Shown: positions 49,689 to 58,226 of the stretch, in pieces
Position numbering within the stretch: the stretch's first letter is position 1
Layout of the letters: each line of letters opens with the position of its first letter
DNA from: Alkalibacterium pelagium
GTDB lineage: Bacteria; Bacillota; Bacilli; Lactobacillales; Carnobacteriaceae_A
Length of the DNA: 64,000 nucleotides
Reading direction: 5' to 3'
Assembly: GCF_900109325.1 (NCBI RefSeq)
Contig: NZ_FNZU01000004.1
Location: 124,001-188,000 of the forward strand
Made by a program: the position numbers and the translations under genes
The notes under the pieces: generated by a model
What the model saw: the letters and a program-made list of their open reading frames with translations, nothing else
What the model was told of the DNA's origin: nothing
Databases searched by the model: none

Positions 49689-50687
49689 ATGGATAGAGAA
49701 ATCAGACAATCTAATTTGAAGCTGTTTTCAATGAATTCCAATCGTCCCTTGGCTGAAGAAATTGCTGAGGAAATTGGAATGGAGCTGGGCAAAGCGGATA
49801 TTACCCGGTTCGAAGATGGAGAAATACGGATCAACATAGAAGAAAGTGTGCGGGGGGCTGATGTATATATCCTGCAGTCCACAAATGATCCGAGCAATGA
49901 CTATATTATGGAAGTTCTGATCATGATTGATGCATTGAGACGGGCCAGCGCCAGAACGATCAATGTAATTATGCCTTATTACGGGTATGCCCGGCAGGAC
50001 AGAAAGCCGGGGCCACGTGAAGCAATCACAGCTAAGGTAGTGGCGAATATGCTGACGATTGCCGGAGCCACACGGATGATTACCATGGACCTGCATGCAC
50101 CTCAGATTCAGGGCTTTTTCGATATTCCAATGGATCATCTGTCCGCCATTGCAACGCTGGCGAACTATTTCCTTGACAGAGACTTCGGGGGAGAAGAGAC
50201 CGTTGTTGTTTCACCAGATCATGCCGGAGTCTCTCGAGCTAGAGAAATGGCTGAGCTGCTTGACTCCCGGTTGGCGATTATCGACAAACGACTGGCAGAT
50301 GAAGATATTGATGAAGAAATGCACGTAGTAGGAGATGTATCAGGATGCACCTGTATTTTATTCGATGATATCATGGACACGGCAAAGACCGTCACAAAAG
50401 CCTGCGAGATGCTCAAGGATGCCGGTGCAAAAGACGTGTATGTCTGCGTGACACATCCTGTGTTATCTGATAACGCTATCGATCGAATTGACCGATCAGG
50501 AATCAAAAAAGCGATTGTAACGAATACGATCGACATCAGAGAGAAAAATAACTGTGAACTGATTGAGGTCATCAGTATCGCCCCGATTCTAGGGGATGCG
50601 ATCAGACGCATTCAGAGACATCAGTCAATCAAGCCACTATTTGATAAGCATTATGTAGACAAACTTGAAAAACATCTTAATAATTAG
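49689..50687 (+). CDS. prs: Ribose-phosphate pyrophosphokinase
   Basis: Makes PRPP from ribose-5-phosphate and ATP; 332 residues. Motifs: RFEDGEIRINIEESVRG, MPYYGYARQDRKPGPREAIT, DLHAPQIQGFFDIP, VVVSPDHAGVSRAR and the PRPP loop CILFDDIMDTAKTVTKA. ATG at 49689 follows GGAGG at 49679-49683; the GTG at 49677 overlaps that site and is unlikely. It stands outside the usual glmU-prs context, so it may be a second copy (unverified). A terminator follows. Confidence 0.93.
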   Translation: MDREIRQSNLKLFSMNSNRPLAEEIAEEIGMELGKADITRFEDGEIRINIEESVRGADVYILQSTNDPSNDYIMEVLIMIDALRRASARTINVIMPYYGYARQDRKPGPREAITAKVVANMLTIAGATRMITMDLHAPQIQGFFDIPMDHLSAIATLANYFLDRDFGGEETVVVSPDHAGVSRAREMAELLDSRLAIIDKRLADEDIDEEMHVVGDVSGCTCILFDDIMDTAKTVTKACEMLKDAGAKDVYVCVTHPVLSDNAIDRIDRSGIKKAIVTNTIDIREKNNCELIEVISIAPILGDAIRRIQRHQSIKPLFDKHYVDKLEKHLNN

Positions 50688-50698
50688 ACAAAGACCAG

Positions 50699-50742
50699 CA
50701 TCCACTTCCCATCCCTTTGATCAGGATTGAAAGTGGATGTTT
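50699..50742 (+). terminator. Terminator after prs
   Basis: CATCCACTT (50699-50707) pairs with AAGTGGATG (50731-50739), followed by a short T-rich tail. Confidence 0.55.
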
Positions 50743-50773
50743 GACTCTATCGACTTAAACGGAGATGATACCT

Positions 50774-51733
50774 ATGACTCAAAAACAAAGCGAATCTGAA
50801 GAAGCACCAATCCTTGTAATTGGTGCAATAACAGCTGATATTAGTATTACAGCAGAGTCCTTTAATCAGGGCAAAATGAACAGAGGAACGTCCAGTTATA
50901 CCCTTGGGGGAGTGGGGTGGAATATTGCTAGAAACTTAAGCGCTCTTGATTTACCTGTGAAGCTGATCTCTGCAGTGGGTAACGATGCTTTTGGAATGGA
51001 AGCTCTGAAGGAGGCGGATAAATGGGGGATAGATACTAGTGATGTCGTCATCAAAGATGAGAGATCGACACCGACGATTCTAATCGCTACCCATGCAGAT
51101 GGGAGTGAAAGTCTCAGTGTCAAGTCGCCCAATGTCTTAGACAGCATCACAAGAGATTCCCTCGAGTCGATCAGAGAAACGATCCATTTAAGTAAGTATT
51201 GTATTTTGGACGGCAGTCTTGAGCCGGAGGTTCTTGCGGGTATAAGAGAGCTTCTTCCAGAGGCGACCATCCTGCTGGATCCAGCTTCTGAAGAAGAAGC
51301 TGATAAACTTGTAGAGGTATTCACACTGGCAGATATCATCAAACCCAATCAGTCCGAAGCTGAGATCTGGGCTGATCAGAAAATAAGCAGTAACGAGGAC
51401 GCGAAAAGGGCTGTCGATTCGTTAATGAAAAAAGGGGCAAAGCAGATCGTTCTGCCTCTTGAAGATGGAGGAGCTGTATATAATGATTCGAATAGTATTC
51501 GTCGCCTTAAAGGGATACAGGTAGATCCTGTCAATACAACTGGTGCAGGTGATGCCTTTTTAAGTGGACTGATATATGGTCTGGTCAAAGATTGTTCTCT
51601 AGAGAAGGCTGTAAGAATGGGAATGGCTGCATCCGTGATGACCCTCCAGACTGAGGAGATTATCCATCCGGAGCTGTCACCAGAGGCCCTCTTTATTCAG
51701 GTAGAAGAGATACTTAAAGAGGCTACGGACTAA
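50774..51733 (+). CDS. PfkB-family carbohydrate/nucleoside kinase
   Basis: 319 residues, ribokinase fold. The N-terminal GAITADISITAESFNQGK, the GGVGWNIARNLSALDL glycine motif and the C-terminal anion-hole/catalytic motif NTTGAGDAFLSGLIYGL (Asp base) are clear. It resembles pseudouridine-kinase-like YeiC/PsuK proteins, but no pseudouridine glycosidase gene is adjacent, so the substrate is open. GGAG at 50761-50764 fits ATG 50774 better than ATG 50765. Confidence 0.85.
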   Translation: MTQKQSESEEAPILVIGAITADISITAESFNQGKMNRGTSSYTLGGVGWNIARNLSALDLPVKLISAVGNDAFGMEALKEADKWGIDTSDVVIKDERSTPTILIATHADGSESLSVKSPNVLDSITRDSLESIRETIHLSKYCILDGSLEPEVLAGIRELLPEATILLDPASEEEADKLVEVFTLADIIKPNQSEAEIWADQKISSNEDAKRAVDSLMKKGAKQIVLPLEDGGAVYNDSNSIRRLKGIQVDPVNTTGAGDAFLSGLIYGLVKDCSLEKAVRMGMAASVMTLQTEEIIHPELSPEALFIQVEEILKEATD

Positions 51734-51857
51734 ATGAAATCTGTAAAAAATATATAATGACATCCGGTATATTTCGTTTGTCTTTTCACAAAAAAAGAGT
51801 ACACTATAAGCGAGGATAAGGGAAAAGTATATAGAACTATGGAAAGGAGGGCTAAAG

Positions 51858-52277
51858 ATGAGTGACTTATTTCCAACCAGAAGAGACTTCATGGATTTCG
51901 GCAGACGGTTTTTCGATGACGCTTTAGGGCAGAACTTCGGAGACTTCGGTCAATTCAAAACAGATATCATTGAAAAAGATGATGCTTTTGTTGTTGAAGC
52001 GGAACTTCCGGGCATGTCAAAGGAAAACATTGAACTGGATTACAAAGATAACGTTCTGTCGATCACAGCTAAAAAAGAAACTGAATCAGATGAACGTGAT
52101 GATGAACGTCAGTATATTAGAAGAGAGCGTTCCAGTCGTTCCTTCAGTCGTCAGTTCATCATTCAGGATATCGACGAAGACAACATCGGTGCACAGTTTG
52201 ATAAGGGGCTATTAACGATTACTTTGCCTAAGCAGAATCCGACACCATCCAACTCCAAACGCATTGAAATCGAATAG
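51858..52277 (+). CDS. Hsp20/alpha-crystallin small heat-shock protein
   Basis: ATP-independent holdase chaperone, 139 residues. Residues about 38-130 are the alpha-crystallin domain (VVEAELPGMSKENIELDYKD; the conserved end FDKGLLTITLPK). The N-terminal arm is Phe-rich and the C-terminus short. A strong AAAGGAGGG precedes the ATG. No CIRCE element (TTAGCACTC-type repeat) is seen upstream. Confidence 0.92.
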   Translation: MSDLFPTRRDFMDFGRRFFDDALGQNFGDFGQFKTDIIEKDDAFVVEAELPGMSKENIELDYKDNVLSITAKKETESDERDDERQYIRRERSSRSFSRQFIIQDIDEDNIGAQFDKGLLTITLPKQNPTPSNSKRIEIE

Positions 52278-52289
52278 ACTTATTACATC

Positions 52290-52330
52290 CTCCGACCGCC
52301 TATCATGAGTTCAGCGGTCGGAGATTTCTT
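52290..52330 (+). terminator. Terminator after the hsp20 gene
   Basis: A perfect 10-bp stem CTCCGACCGC/GCGGTCGGAG (52290-52299, 52314-52323) is followed by ATTTCTTT. Confidence 0.8.
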
Positions 52331-52415
52331 TGTCTTCTGTCTGATACCCTTTTCTTGTATAATAGGCTTATACATACTAAACTGTAATCAAACTAACAAT
52401 TGAGGAAGTGTAAAC

Positions 52416-53351
52416 GTGAAAATAGCCCAATCCATTACAGAATTAATCGGTCAAACACCTTTATTGAAACTGAACCGTCTGTTACCAGATGATTCTGCAG
52501 ATGTTTATGTAAAAATCGAGATGCGTAATGCAGGAGGAAGTGTGAAAGATCGTATTGCCTTGAATATGATTGAAGAGGCAGAGAAAGAGGGTCTTCTGAA
52601 AAAAGGCGATACCATAGTTGAAGCGACCAGTGGAAATACAGGTGTCGGACTGGCGATGATCGCTGCGGCTAAAGGGTACAAGGCAGTGTTTGTCATGCCG
52701 GACACGTTAAGTGTGGAAAGACGTGCCTTGATGAAAGCTTACGGTGCTGAACTTGAACTGACGCCTGGCGATGATGGCATGCCTGGAGCCATGGACAGGG
52801 CGCAGACACTGGCTGAACAGGATAATTATTTCATGCCTTCGCAATTTAAGAATCCGGCAAACCCTGCTGTTCACATTCAGACAACTGGTCCTGAAATCAT
52901 CGAAGCGCTTGAAGGACAGACTCCTGATGCCTTTGTAGTAGGGGTCGGAACTGGCGGAACGCTTACTGGAGCAGGGAAAGTGATGAAACTGCATGACCCA
53001 TCTACCCAGATCATTGCTGTTGAACCCCATGAGTCCGCTGTATTAAGCGGAAGAGAAAAAGGGAAGCACAAAATTCAAGGGATGGGGGCAGGATTCATTC
53101 CGGATATCCTTGAACGTGATCTGATTGATGACATCGTGACCGTGACGAGTGAAGAAGCCATCGACATGACACGTGAAGTGGCGCGGAAAGAAGGACTATT
53201 GGTAGGTATTTCGTCAGGTGCCAACATTGCGGCGGCTATTCGAGTGGCAAAACAACTGGGCAAAGGGAAAACGGTTGTGACTGTCGCTCCGGATACGGGT
53301 GAACGATATCTTTCTACGCCAGTGTTCTCGATTGAAGAAGAGGGCGAGTAG
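52416..53351 (+). CDS. cysK: Cysteine synthase A (O-acetylserine sulfhydrylase)
   Basis: PLP-dependent synthesis of L-cysteine from O-acetylserine and sulfide; 311 residues. Schiff-base Lys44 lies in [12 protein letters not shown]. Also present are the substrate loop [19 protein letters not shown], the phosphate-binding [14 protein letters not shown] and a C-terminal [10 protein letters not shown]. The start is GTG after GAGGAAG. It is monocistronic with a strong terminator. Confidence 0.93.
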   Translation: MKIAQSITELIGQTPLLKLNRLLPDDSADVYVKIEMRNAGGSVKDRIALNMIEEAEKEGLLKKGDTIVEATSGNTGVGLAMIAAAKGYKAVFVMPDTLSVERRALMKAYGAELELTPGDDGMPGAMDRAQTLAEQDNYFMPSQFKNPANPAVHIQTTGPEIIEALEGQTPDAFVVGVGTGGTLTGAGKVMKLHDPSTQIIAVEPHESAVLSGREKGKHKIQGMGAGFIPDILERDLIDDIVTVTSEEAIDMTREVARKEGLLVGISSGANIAAAIRVAKQLGKGKTVVTVAPDTGERYLSTPVFSIEEEGE

Positions 53352-53385
53352 GTTAAAACAGTCAACACTGCTGACTTAATAAAAT

Positions 53386-53440
53386 AAACAGCCGCTTACC
53401 GGCAGGACTGTATGTCCGAATCGGTAAGCGGCTGTTTTTT
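53386..53440. terminator. Bidirectional terminator between cysK and the PspA-type gene
   Basis: A perfect 16-bp stem (53386-53401 with 53422-53437) has a T-run on the right and an A-rich left flank. Confidence 0.85.
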
Positions 53441-53454
53441 CATTTAGTATAAAA

Positions 53455-54153
53455 TTAGTCTTCGTCTGAAGAAGACAGACCCATTTCTTTTTTCATTCTC
53501 GCAAGTTCATCTTCGACAGCTGCCGACCCGGATTCTGACGCATATTTTTCTTCAAGGGTCTGTGCTTCGTCTTTATGTTCCTTGTTCAAGTCAGCCATCG
53601 CATTGGACTCGTCCAGGCGACGGCTGGCTTTTTCTTCCATCCGTTCAAAGGAGCTCATGGCACCTTTTGATTTTCCTGCAGATTCCGATGCTTTGTTCAG
53701 TTTGTCCTGAGTATCCGCAACGGACAGCTGAGCTTTGATCATAGCCCGACGCTGACGCATTTTTTCAATATCTGTGGCCAGCTTATCGTGCATCTGACGC
53801 ATCTTGGACGCATTTTCGTGTGCTTTAGCATAAGCATTGGCCAGACCGGTACCCACATCTTCCAGTTCCTGTTTTTTGGAAAGGAATACTCTGGCATCGT
53901 CGTCGTTGCCTGCTTCCAGGGCTTTTTTAGCGAAATTACCATACTTAACTACTTCGGCTTCATTTTCATCCACCAGACGCTTAGCTCGTGTTTCCTCTGC
54001 CATGACACTGGCTGTATTCTGCTTCACTTCTGCCAGATCGTCCATCATCTTGCGCAAGTACTGGTCGATCATTTTTTCCGGATCTTCCATACGGTCGATC
54101 AGTGCATTAACGTTCGCACTGATAATATCTGAAAAGCGGTCTAAAATTGCCAT
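53455..54153 (-). CDS. PspA/IM30 (ESCRT-III-like) family protein
   Basis: 232 residues, almost wholly coiled coil. The N-terminal amphipathic segment ILDRFSDIISANVNALIDRM is followed by the conserved EDPEKMIDQYLRKM and a long helix rich in Ala/Glu/Lys. It peripherally binds membranes and responds to envelope stress. It is downstream of and co-directional with the TPM-domain gene (30 bases apart), a partnership seen in other Firmicutes and plants. AGGAGGATG precedes the ATG. Confidence 0.9.
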   Translation of the reverse strand: MAILDRFSDIISANVNALIDRMEDPEKMIDQYLRKMMDDLAEVKQNTASVMAEETRAKRLVDENEAEVVKYGNFAKKALEAGNDDDARVFLSKKQELEDVGTGLANAYAKAHENASKMRQMHDKLATDIEKMRQRRAMIKAQLSVADTQDKLNKASESAGKSKGAMSSFERMEEKASRRLDESNAMADLNKEHKDEAQTLEEKYASESGSAAVEDELARMKKEMGLSSSDED

Positions 54154-54183
54154 GTCTTCATCCTCCTATAGTGATGGTGCATG

Positions 54184-55251
54184 TTAATAATTATCCCAAT
54201 CGTCATCTTCGTACTTTTTAGATAAATCTTCTGCTTCTGAACGACCGAATGTATCGATCGGTTTGTTAAGCATATCGTCTTTCCGTTTAGCTTCTTTTTC
54301 TTTAGCATCCTGACGTGACTTCCACCATTTATATAACACGTAAATCAGAACAACGAGTCCGAAAATACTCAGTACTGGAATCCATGGAGACGTCGTGACT
54401 TCCATGATCCGATCAGCTGCATCTCTGAACGAGTTGCTGAAATATTCTTCATCAGTCAGGGTTCCATCAGCGTAATATCTGTCCAGATAGTCGAGCAGGA
54501 TGTCTCCTGCTTCTCTATCGATCACACTTCTAGCCTGAGAACCAACGATATAATAGGTCGTGTAGTCATTTAACCGGGGTTCAAAAAATACAAGCAGAAG
54601 GTGGGCTTCATCTGTAAATAATTCATCGTATAAGTTATTTGCGTATGCTTCCACTTCATCCATTGAAGGTGATGTATTGCCGTCGATATCTCCAGTGATG
54701 TAGACATGAGGCTGGACACCCGTCTCATTGTAGAAATGGCGAAGCCCGTCGACCATTCGAGTATGATTCCCGATCCAGTCCAAGTTATCGGTATAGTAAT
54801 CCGTTTCATTAACGGAACCTGCGGGCAAAGGCTCTCGCTCAACAGTGGACGTTGTGATATTACCTGATCCACCGTTTCCGCTTGATCCGTCATCAACTGC
54901 ATAGAATAGGCTGAACATTATAAAAAGAAAAATCATTACGTATATTATACTGCCGCAGCCCATAAATCCACAGCCACCGCCCCCTCGAGGGTATCTCCGG
55001 CGCCGTCCTAAACCGCCAAACATCCAGATCGGTCCCATGCGAGGCCCGTAATGTCCGGGTCGCCTATTGTAGCCGCCGCCACCGAAACCTCCGCCGAAGC
55101 CTCCACCGCCTCGACCACCGCCACCGAAGCTTCCGCCGCCTCTACCGGCTCCACTGCTGCGTCCGCCACCGCCTCGACCACCGCCGAAACCGCCGCCTCG
55201 ACCACCGCCACTGAAACCTCCGCCGCCGCCACGGCCGCCTCCTCTTCCCAT
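54184..55251 (-). CDS. TPM-domain membrane protein with a Gly/Arg-rich N-terminus
   Basis: 355 residues. Residues 1-70 are almost only Gly, Arg, Ser and Phe in RGGG/FGGG repeats. A membrane helix (IIYVMIFLFIMFSLFYAV) is at about 105-122, a TPM domain about 140-290 (NETDYYTDNLDWIGNHTRMV; HLLLVFFEPRLNDYTTYYIV), a second helix (PVLSIFGLVVLIYVLYKWW) about 295-315, and a charged tail. TPM proteins are linked to membrane repair or maintenance. A Gly-rich tract normally lies at the C-terminal end of such proteins; here it is N-terminal. GGGAGGATA precedes the ATG. Confidence 0.78.
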   Translation of the reverse strand: MGRGGGRGGGGGFSGGGRGGGFGGGRGGGGRSSGAGRGGGSFGGGGRGGGGFGGGFGGGGYNRRPGHYGPRMGPIWMFGGLGRRRRYPRGGGGCGFMGCGSIIYVMIFLFIMFSLFYAVDDGSSGNGGSGNITTSTVEREPLPAGSVNETDYYTDNLDWIGNHTRMVDGLRHFYNETGVQPHVYITGDIDGNTSPSMDEVEAYANNLYDELFTDEAHLLLVFFEPRLNDYTTYYIVGSQARSVIDREAGDILLDYLDRYYADGTLTDEEYFSNSFRDAADRIMEVTTSPWIPVLSIFGLVVLIYVLYKWWKSRQDAKEKEAKRKDDMLNKPIDTFGRSEAEDLSKKYEDDDWDNY

Positions 55252-55374
55252 ATGTATCCTCCCCTTCTTCGCGCATTATGTTATCCAAAATCTAGCACAC
55301 CCCGTAACCGTTGTCAATTTTAACCATTGATATGACGGGAGTTTGAGGAGGTAATATAGCTTTAAATGAGCAAA

Positions 55375-55408
55375 AACAGAGACATCCTTGCTAGGCTGTC
55401 TGTATTCA
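55375..55408 (-). terminator. Terminator of the arsRDA operon
   Basis: Read leftward, ACAGACA pairs with TGTCTCTGT and a TTTTTG tail follows. It lies directly after the arsA stop, with no pump gene between. Confidence 0.55.
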
Positions 55409-55409
55409 G

Positions 55410-57137
55410 TCATTTAGTTAGTGCGGTATCAAATTCAGGAGTAAATTCAGCTGTGGCAAATCGTCCGTCAGATAAGTCGGCCACTCTGTTGATCCATTGA
55501 ACTTCATTTTCAGCACGGGCACGCAAGACTGGATGTGTGGAATCAGCAGCATACATGCTCTGATTGATCAGCCACCAGGAGTGCGCAATGCCGGCACGAG
55601 TGAGGTCTTCGTCCAGCCGCATGGACTCATAGACAGGCGTCGTCTCTGGAAGAGTCACCATGACGACTTCTGTTTCATCAGGGTTTTGAAGACGTGGCAG
55701 AAGTTTCTGAATAGAGATAGGGACTTCTCCGGCACTTCGTTCAAGTTCCTTTGCATAACTTTGTGTGGATTCTAAAAGAAGCAGGGTATGACCTGTAGGT
55801 GCAGTGTCAATAACGACAATTTCCTCATCCGCACGGTCTACAATATCTGCGAAAGCACGGAATAGAGCAATTTCCTGTGTACAGGGGGAACGGAGATCTT
55901 CTTCTATATAAGCGAGATCGTCTTTATTCATCGTCTTTCGTGCTTTCGATAATACATCTTCTGTATAGTCAGCGAGTTCTTTTTCTTCATCGATATGACT
56001 GATAGTCAGTTTATCTGTATCATTTAGATAGAGATGGATATGATTAGCCGGATCAGTAGTGGCCAGGTGCACTTGTTTACCAGCCTGAACAAGGGACTGT
56101 GCAATTTGAATCGCAACCGTTGTCTTGCCGACGCCACCTTTGCCCATAGTAAAGATGATATTTTTATTAGACTGGATCAGATCGTCAACCATGTCCTGAA
56201 GTGTAGCAGATGGGGTGACGGACTGATTCATCTGAATTGCTTCAACTGGTTTATCAGTGAGAAAAGCACGCAATCTGTCGATACCGGTAATAGAATAAGG
56301 TCTTAAAGGAATGGCATACTGTGTGATTGACTGGAGCTGTTGTGGCATCTGTTTCACATCTCGCTCCTGCTGAGAAATTATCGCTGAAGATAATGCATCG
56401 TCAGCACCTTCGAGCAGGCCGTTTAAGATAAGCAGCTGATTCATGATGCCTAATTGGCTAAGCTCCTGGCTCGCTCTGTCTGCTTCAATAAGTGAAGAGG
56501 CTTGCGGTCGTGAGACCAGGATCAATGTCGTCAGATCCTTCTTACTTAACGTTTCTACAGCGTGCGCGTACATGTCTTTCTTGTCGCCCAGACCTGATAA
56601 CTGGCCTAAACAGGAAGCGCCAGTTGTATTTTCATCGAGATACTGGCTCCAGGCGGAAGGTAGTTCAAGCATACGCAGCGTATGTCCAGTAGGCGCCGTG
56701 TCGAAGAGAATGTAGTCGTAGCTGGACTTGATTGTCTTATCTGTTAAAACATGGGCAAATTCGTTGAAGGCGGCAATCTCCACTGTACAGGAACCGGATA
56801 ATTGTTCTTCCATATTTTCTAAAGCAGAATCAGGAAGAATTCCTCTGTAAGGCGCGATGACACTTTCTTTATATTCAGCCGCTGCAGTGACGGGGTCGAA
56901 GTTTGCGACACTTAAATTGGGGATGCCCTCAATCGCCACAGGCTTATTGGATAAAGACGTCTGGAATACATCTTGTAAATTAGAGGCCGGGTCTGTGCTG
57001 ACTAGTAAAACAGCATGTCCCTGGTCAGCCAAGTGTGCAGCAGTGGCACAGGCTGTCGTTGTCTTACCGACGCCCCCTTTGCCGGTAAAGAAAAGATAAG
57101 GAGTCAGATCAATTTCATTTGGGTCATATACATTCAT
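55410..57137 (-). CDS. arsA: Arsenical pump-driving ATPase ArsA (two fused ATPase halves)
   Basis: 575 residues. Two deviant-Walker P-loops, GKGGVGKTTTA (residue about 19) and MGKGGVGKTTVA (about 330), each precede a DTAPTGHTLR/L signature (about 145 and 450). ArsA hydrolyses ATP on binding As(III)/Sb(III) and drives ArsB. The metal-site cysteines appear as SGSCTVEIAAF and RSPCTQEIALF, plus a GASCLGQL. ATG at 57135-57137 follows AGGAGG and is preferred to the longer frame. No arsB or acr3 gene is adjacent. Confidence 0.93.
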   Translation of the reverse strand: MNVYDPNEIDLTPYLFFTGKGGVGKTTTACATAAHLADQGHAVLLVSTDPASNLQDVFQTSLSNKPVAIEGIPNLSVANFDPVTAAAEYKESVIAPYRGILPDSALENMEEQLSGSCTVEIAAFNEFAHVLTDKTIKSSYDYILFDTAPTGHTLRMLELPSAWSQYLDENTTGASCLGQLSGLGDKKDMYAHAVETLSKKDLTTLILVSRPQASSLIEADRASQELSQLGIMNQLLILNGLLEGADDALSSAIISQQERDVKQMPQQLQSITQYAIPLRPYSITGIDRLRAFLTDKPVEAIQMNQSVTPSATLQDMVDDLIQSNKNIIFTMGKGGVGKTTVAIQIAQSLVQAGKQVHLATTDPANHIHLYLNDTDKLTISHIDEEKELADYTEDVLSKARKTMNKDDLAYIEEDLRSPCTQEIALFRAFADIVDRADEEIVVIDTAPTGHTLLLLESTQSYAKELERSAGEVPISIQKLLPRLQNPDETEVVMVTLPETTPVYESMRLDEDLTRAGIAHSWWLINQSMYAADSTHPVLRARAENEVQWINRVADLSDGRFATAEFTPEFDTALTK

Positions 57138-57147
57138 TGTTTGCCTC

Positions 57148-57510
57148 CTAACAGCATCCAGATCCTCCGCAGCAGCTTGAGGAAGACTCGCTCTGCTCGA
57201 CGAAAACCACACCAGTATAATTGGTCAGTTCTTCAATCGAAGGGTAAGTGCCTGATTTAACGACTTCGCCATTTACTAATGTAATAGGCAGGCTATCTTT
57301 CCCGCTTTCTTTCATAAGGGTCAGAACTTTCTGGTTGCTGACGAATGCATCCGGGTCGCTTGTCAGGTTGTGTCTGGACGCTTCTACACTGGATACCTGG
57401 GAGAGTCCTTCGAATACAGACGTGATTGTAAGTAATGTCTCGTCGACGGAAGGTCCGCAGACGCCTGTAGAGCAGCACATTGCTGGTTCAAATAGTTCGA
57501 GTTTTGTCAT
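57148..57510 (-). CDS. arsD: Arsenic metallochaperone ArsD
   Basis: 120 residues. ArsD delivers As(III) to ArsA. The conserved N-terminal LFEPAMCCSTGVCGPSVD carries the three essential cysteines, and the C-terminus ends with further vicinal pairs (SSSCCGGSGCC). It lies 10 bases upstream of arsA and overlaps the arsR end by 23 bases, so the three genes are coupled. AAAGGAG precedes the ATG. Confidence 0.93.
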   Translation of the reverse strand: MTKLELFEPAMCCSTGVCGPSVDETLLTITSVFEGLSQVSSVEASRHNLTSDPDAFVSNQKVLTLMKESGKDSLPITLVNGEVVKSGTYPSIEELTNYTGVVFVEQSESSSSCCGGSGCC

Positions 57511-57844
57511 GAGTTATTTCTCCTTTGTGTGAACAGTTTTTAGTTGTACAAATACAGCTGTCTTCATTTGCTGAAAAGAGAGACATCATTGTATCCATGA
57601 ATGACGTGATAAAAGCTTCCTTCAGCTCGTAATGATGCCACTGCCCCTGCTTGCTGACCGTTATAATGCCGGCTTTTTCAAGTACTTTCATGTGGTGAGA
57701 CAAAGACGGCTGTGTAAAATCAAAATGCTCCAGAATATCACAGGCACACTGGCTGCCGCAGGATAGGATATCAATGATTTTCATCCGGTTAGGATCACTG
57801 ATGGCTTTTAGAATTTTTGAAGTCTCCTGGTAATCCAAATACAT
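57488..57844 (-). CDS. arsR: ArsR-family metalloregulatory repressor
   Basis: 118 residues. A winged helix (ILKAISDPNRMKIIDILSCG; QPSLSHHMKVLEKAGII) includes CGSQCACDI, matching the ELCVCDL-type As(III) site on the DNA-recognition helix. Additional cysteines occur near the C-terminus (DSCICTTKNCS). As(III) binding should release DNA and de-repress arsRDA. AAAGGAGGTC precedes the ATG. Operator dyads lie just upstream. Confidence 0.92.
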   Translation of the reverse strand: MYLDYQETSKILKAISDPNRMKIIDILSCGSQCACDILEHFDFTQPSLSHHMKVLEKAGIITVSKQGQWHHYELKEAFITSFMDTMMSLFSANEDSCICTTKNCSHKGEITHDKTRTI

Positions 57845-57870
57845 GACCTCCTTTAATCAAGTTTGCCATC

Positions 57871-57926
57871 ATTACATAGATGGCTGTCTATGTAATAAAT
57901 ATAGACAGTCGTCTATGTAATGTCAA
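57871..57926 (-). promoter_or_regulatory. arsRDA promoter and ArsR operators
   Basis: Minus strand: TTGACA (57921-57926), 17 bases, TATATT (57898-57903). Dyad ATAGAC-AGTC-GTCTAT (57901-57916) fills the spacer. A second dyad, ATTACATAGA-N6-TCTATGTAAT (57871-57896), lies just downstream. The shared ACATAGA half-sites fit ArsR-type operators. Confidence 0.8.
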
Positions 57927-58151
57927 CTAATCTTTTTTTAAAGAAGCAAAAACTTGTATAACATATTTTATAGCCATAAAGCCATAAAGCTCATACTAAT
58001 AGACAAGATTCAGCTTAAAACGTTGAGAACTTAGTCTCGATTTCGGTAAGCTCAGTCGAGCAAATGAGGGGACTCTGCTGAAGATGACTATCTTAGGCAG
58101 ACTGAACCTCGGATTTCGACTAAATCGAGGAAAACATGCCACCGGGTAAAC
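57927..58151. other. Intergenic DNA with short inverted repeats
   Basis: AT-rich start with a doubled GCCATAAA (57970-57990), then 58020-58150 with GAGAACTTAGTCTC and CCTCGATTTAGTCGAAATCCGAGG-like fold-backs (the latter read on the minus strand, 58110-58134). No ORF with a ribosome site and no recognised RNA family. Confidence 0.3.
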
Positions 58152-58196
58152 AAAAAACAGCCGACCCAAGAGAATCAAGTCTCTTAAGTCGGCTGA
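58152..58196 (-). terminator. Terminator of the ABC-F gene
   Basis: AGCCGAC-CCAAGAGA pairs with TCTCTTAAGTCGGCT; read leftward a T-run follows (AAAAAA at 58152-58157). Confidence 0.8.
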
Positions 58197-58226
58197 TTAT
58201 AATTATTTAACGTCAGTCAGGCTGTC

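Noticed and set aside
49728-50138. 136-codon open frame opposite prs
   Set aside because: Antisense shadow of a conserved housekeeping gene without initiation signals.
51734-51857. CIRCE heat-shock operator before hsp20
   Set aside because: No TTAGCACTC-N9-GAGTGCTAA-like repeat is present.
55051-55323. Thr/Ala/Ser-rich open frame opposite the Gly-rich TPM gene
   Set aside because: It is the antisense reading of GGN repeats; no ribosome site.
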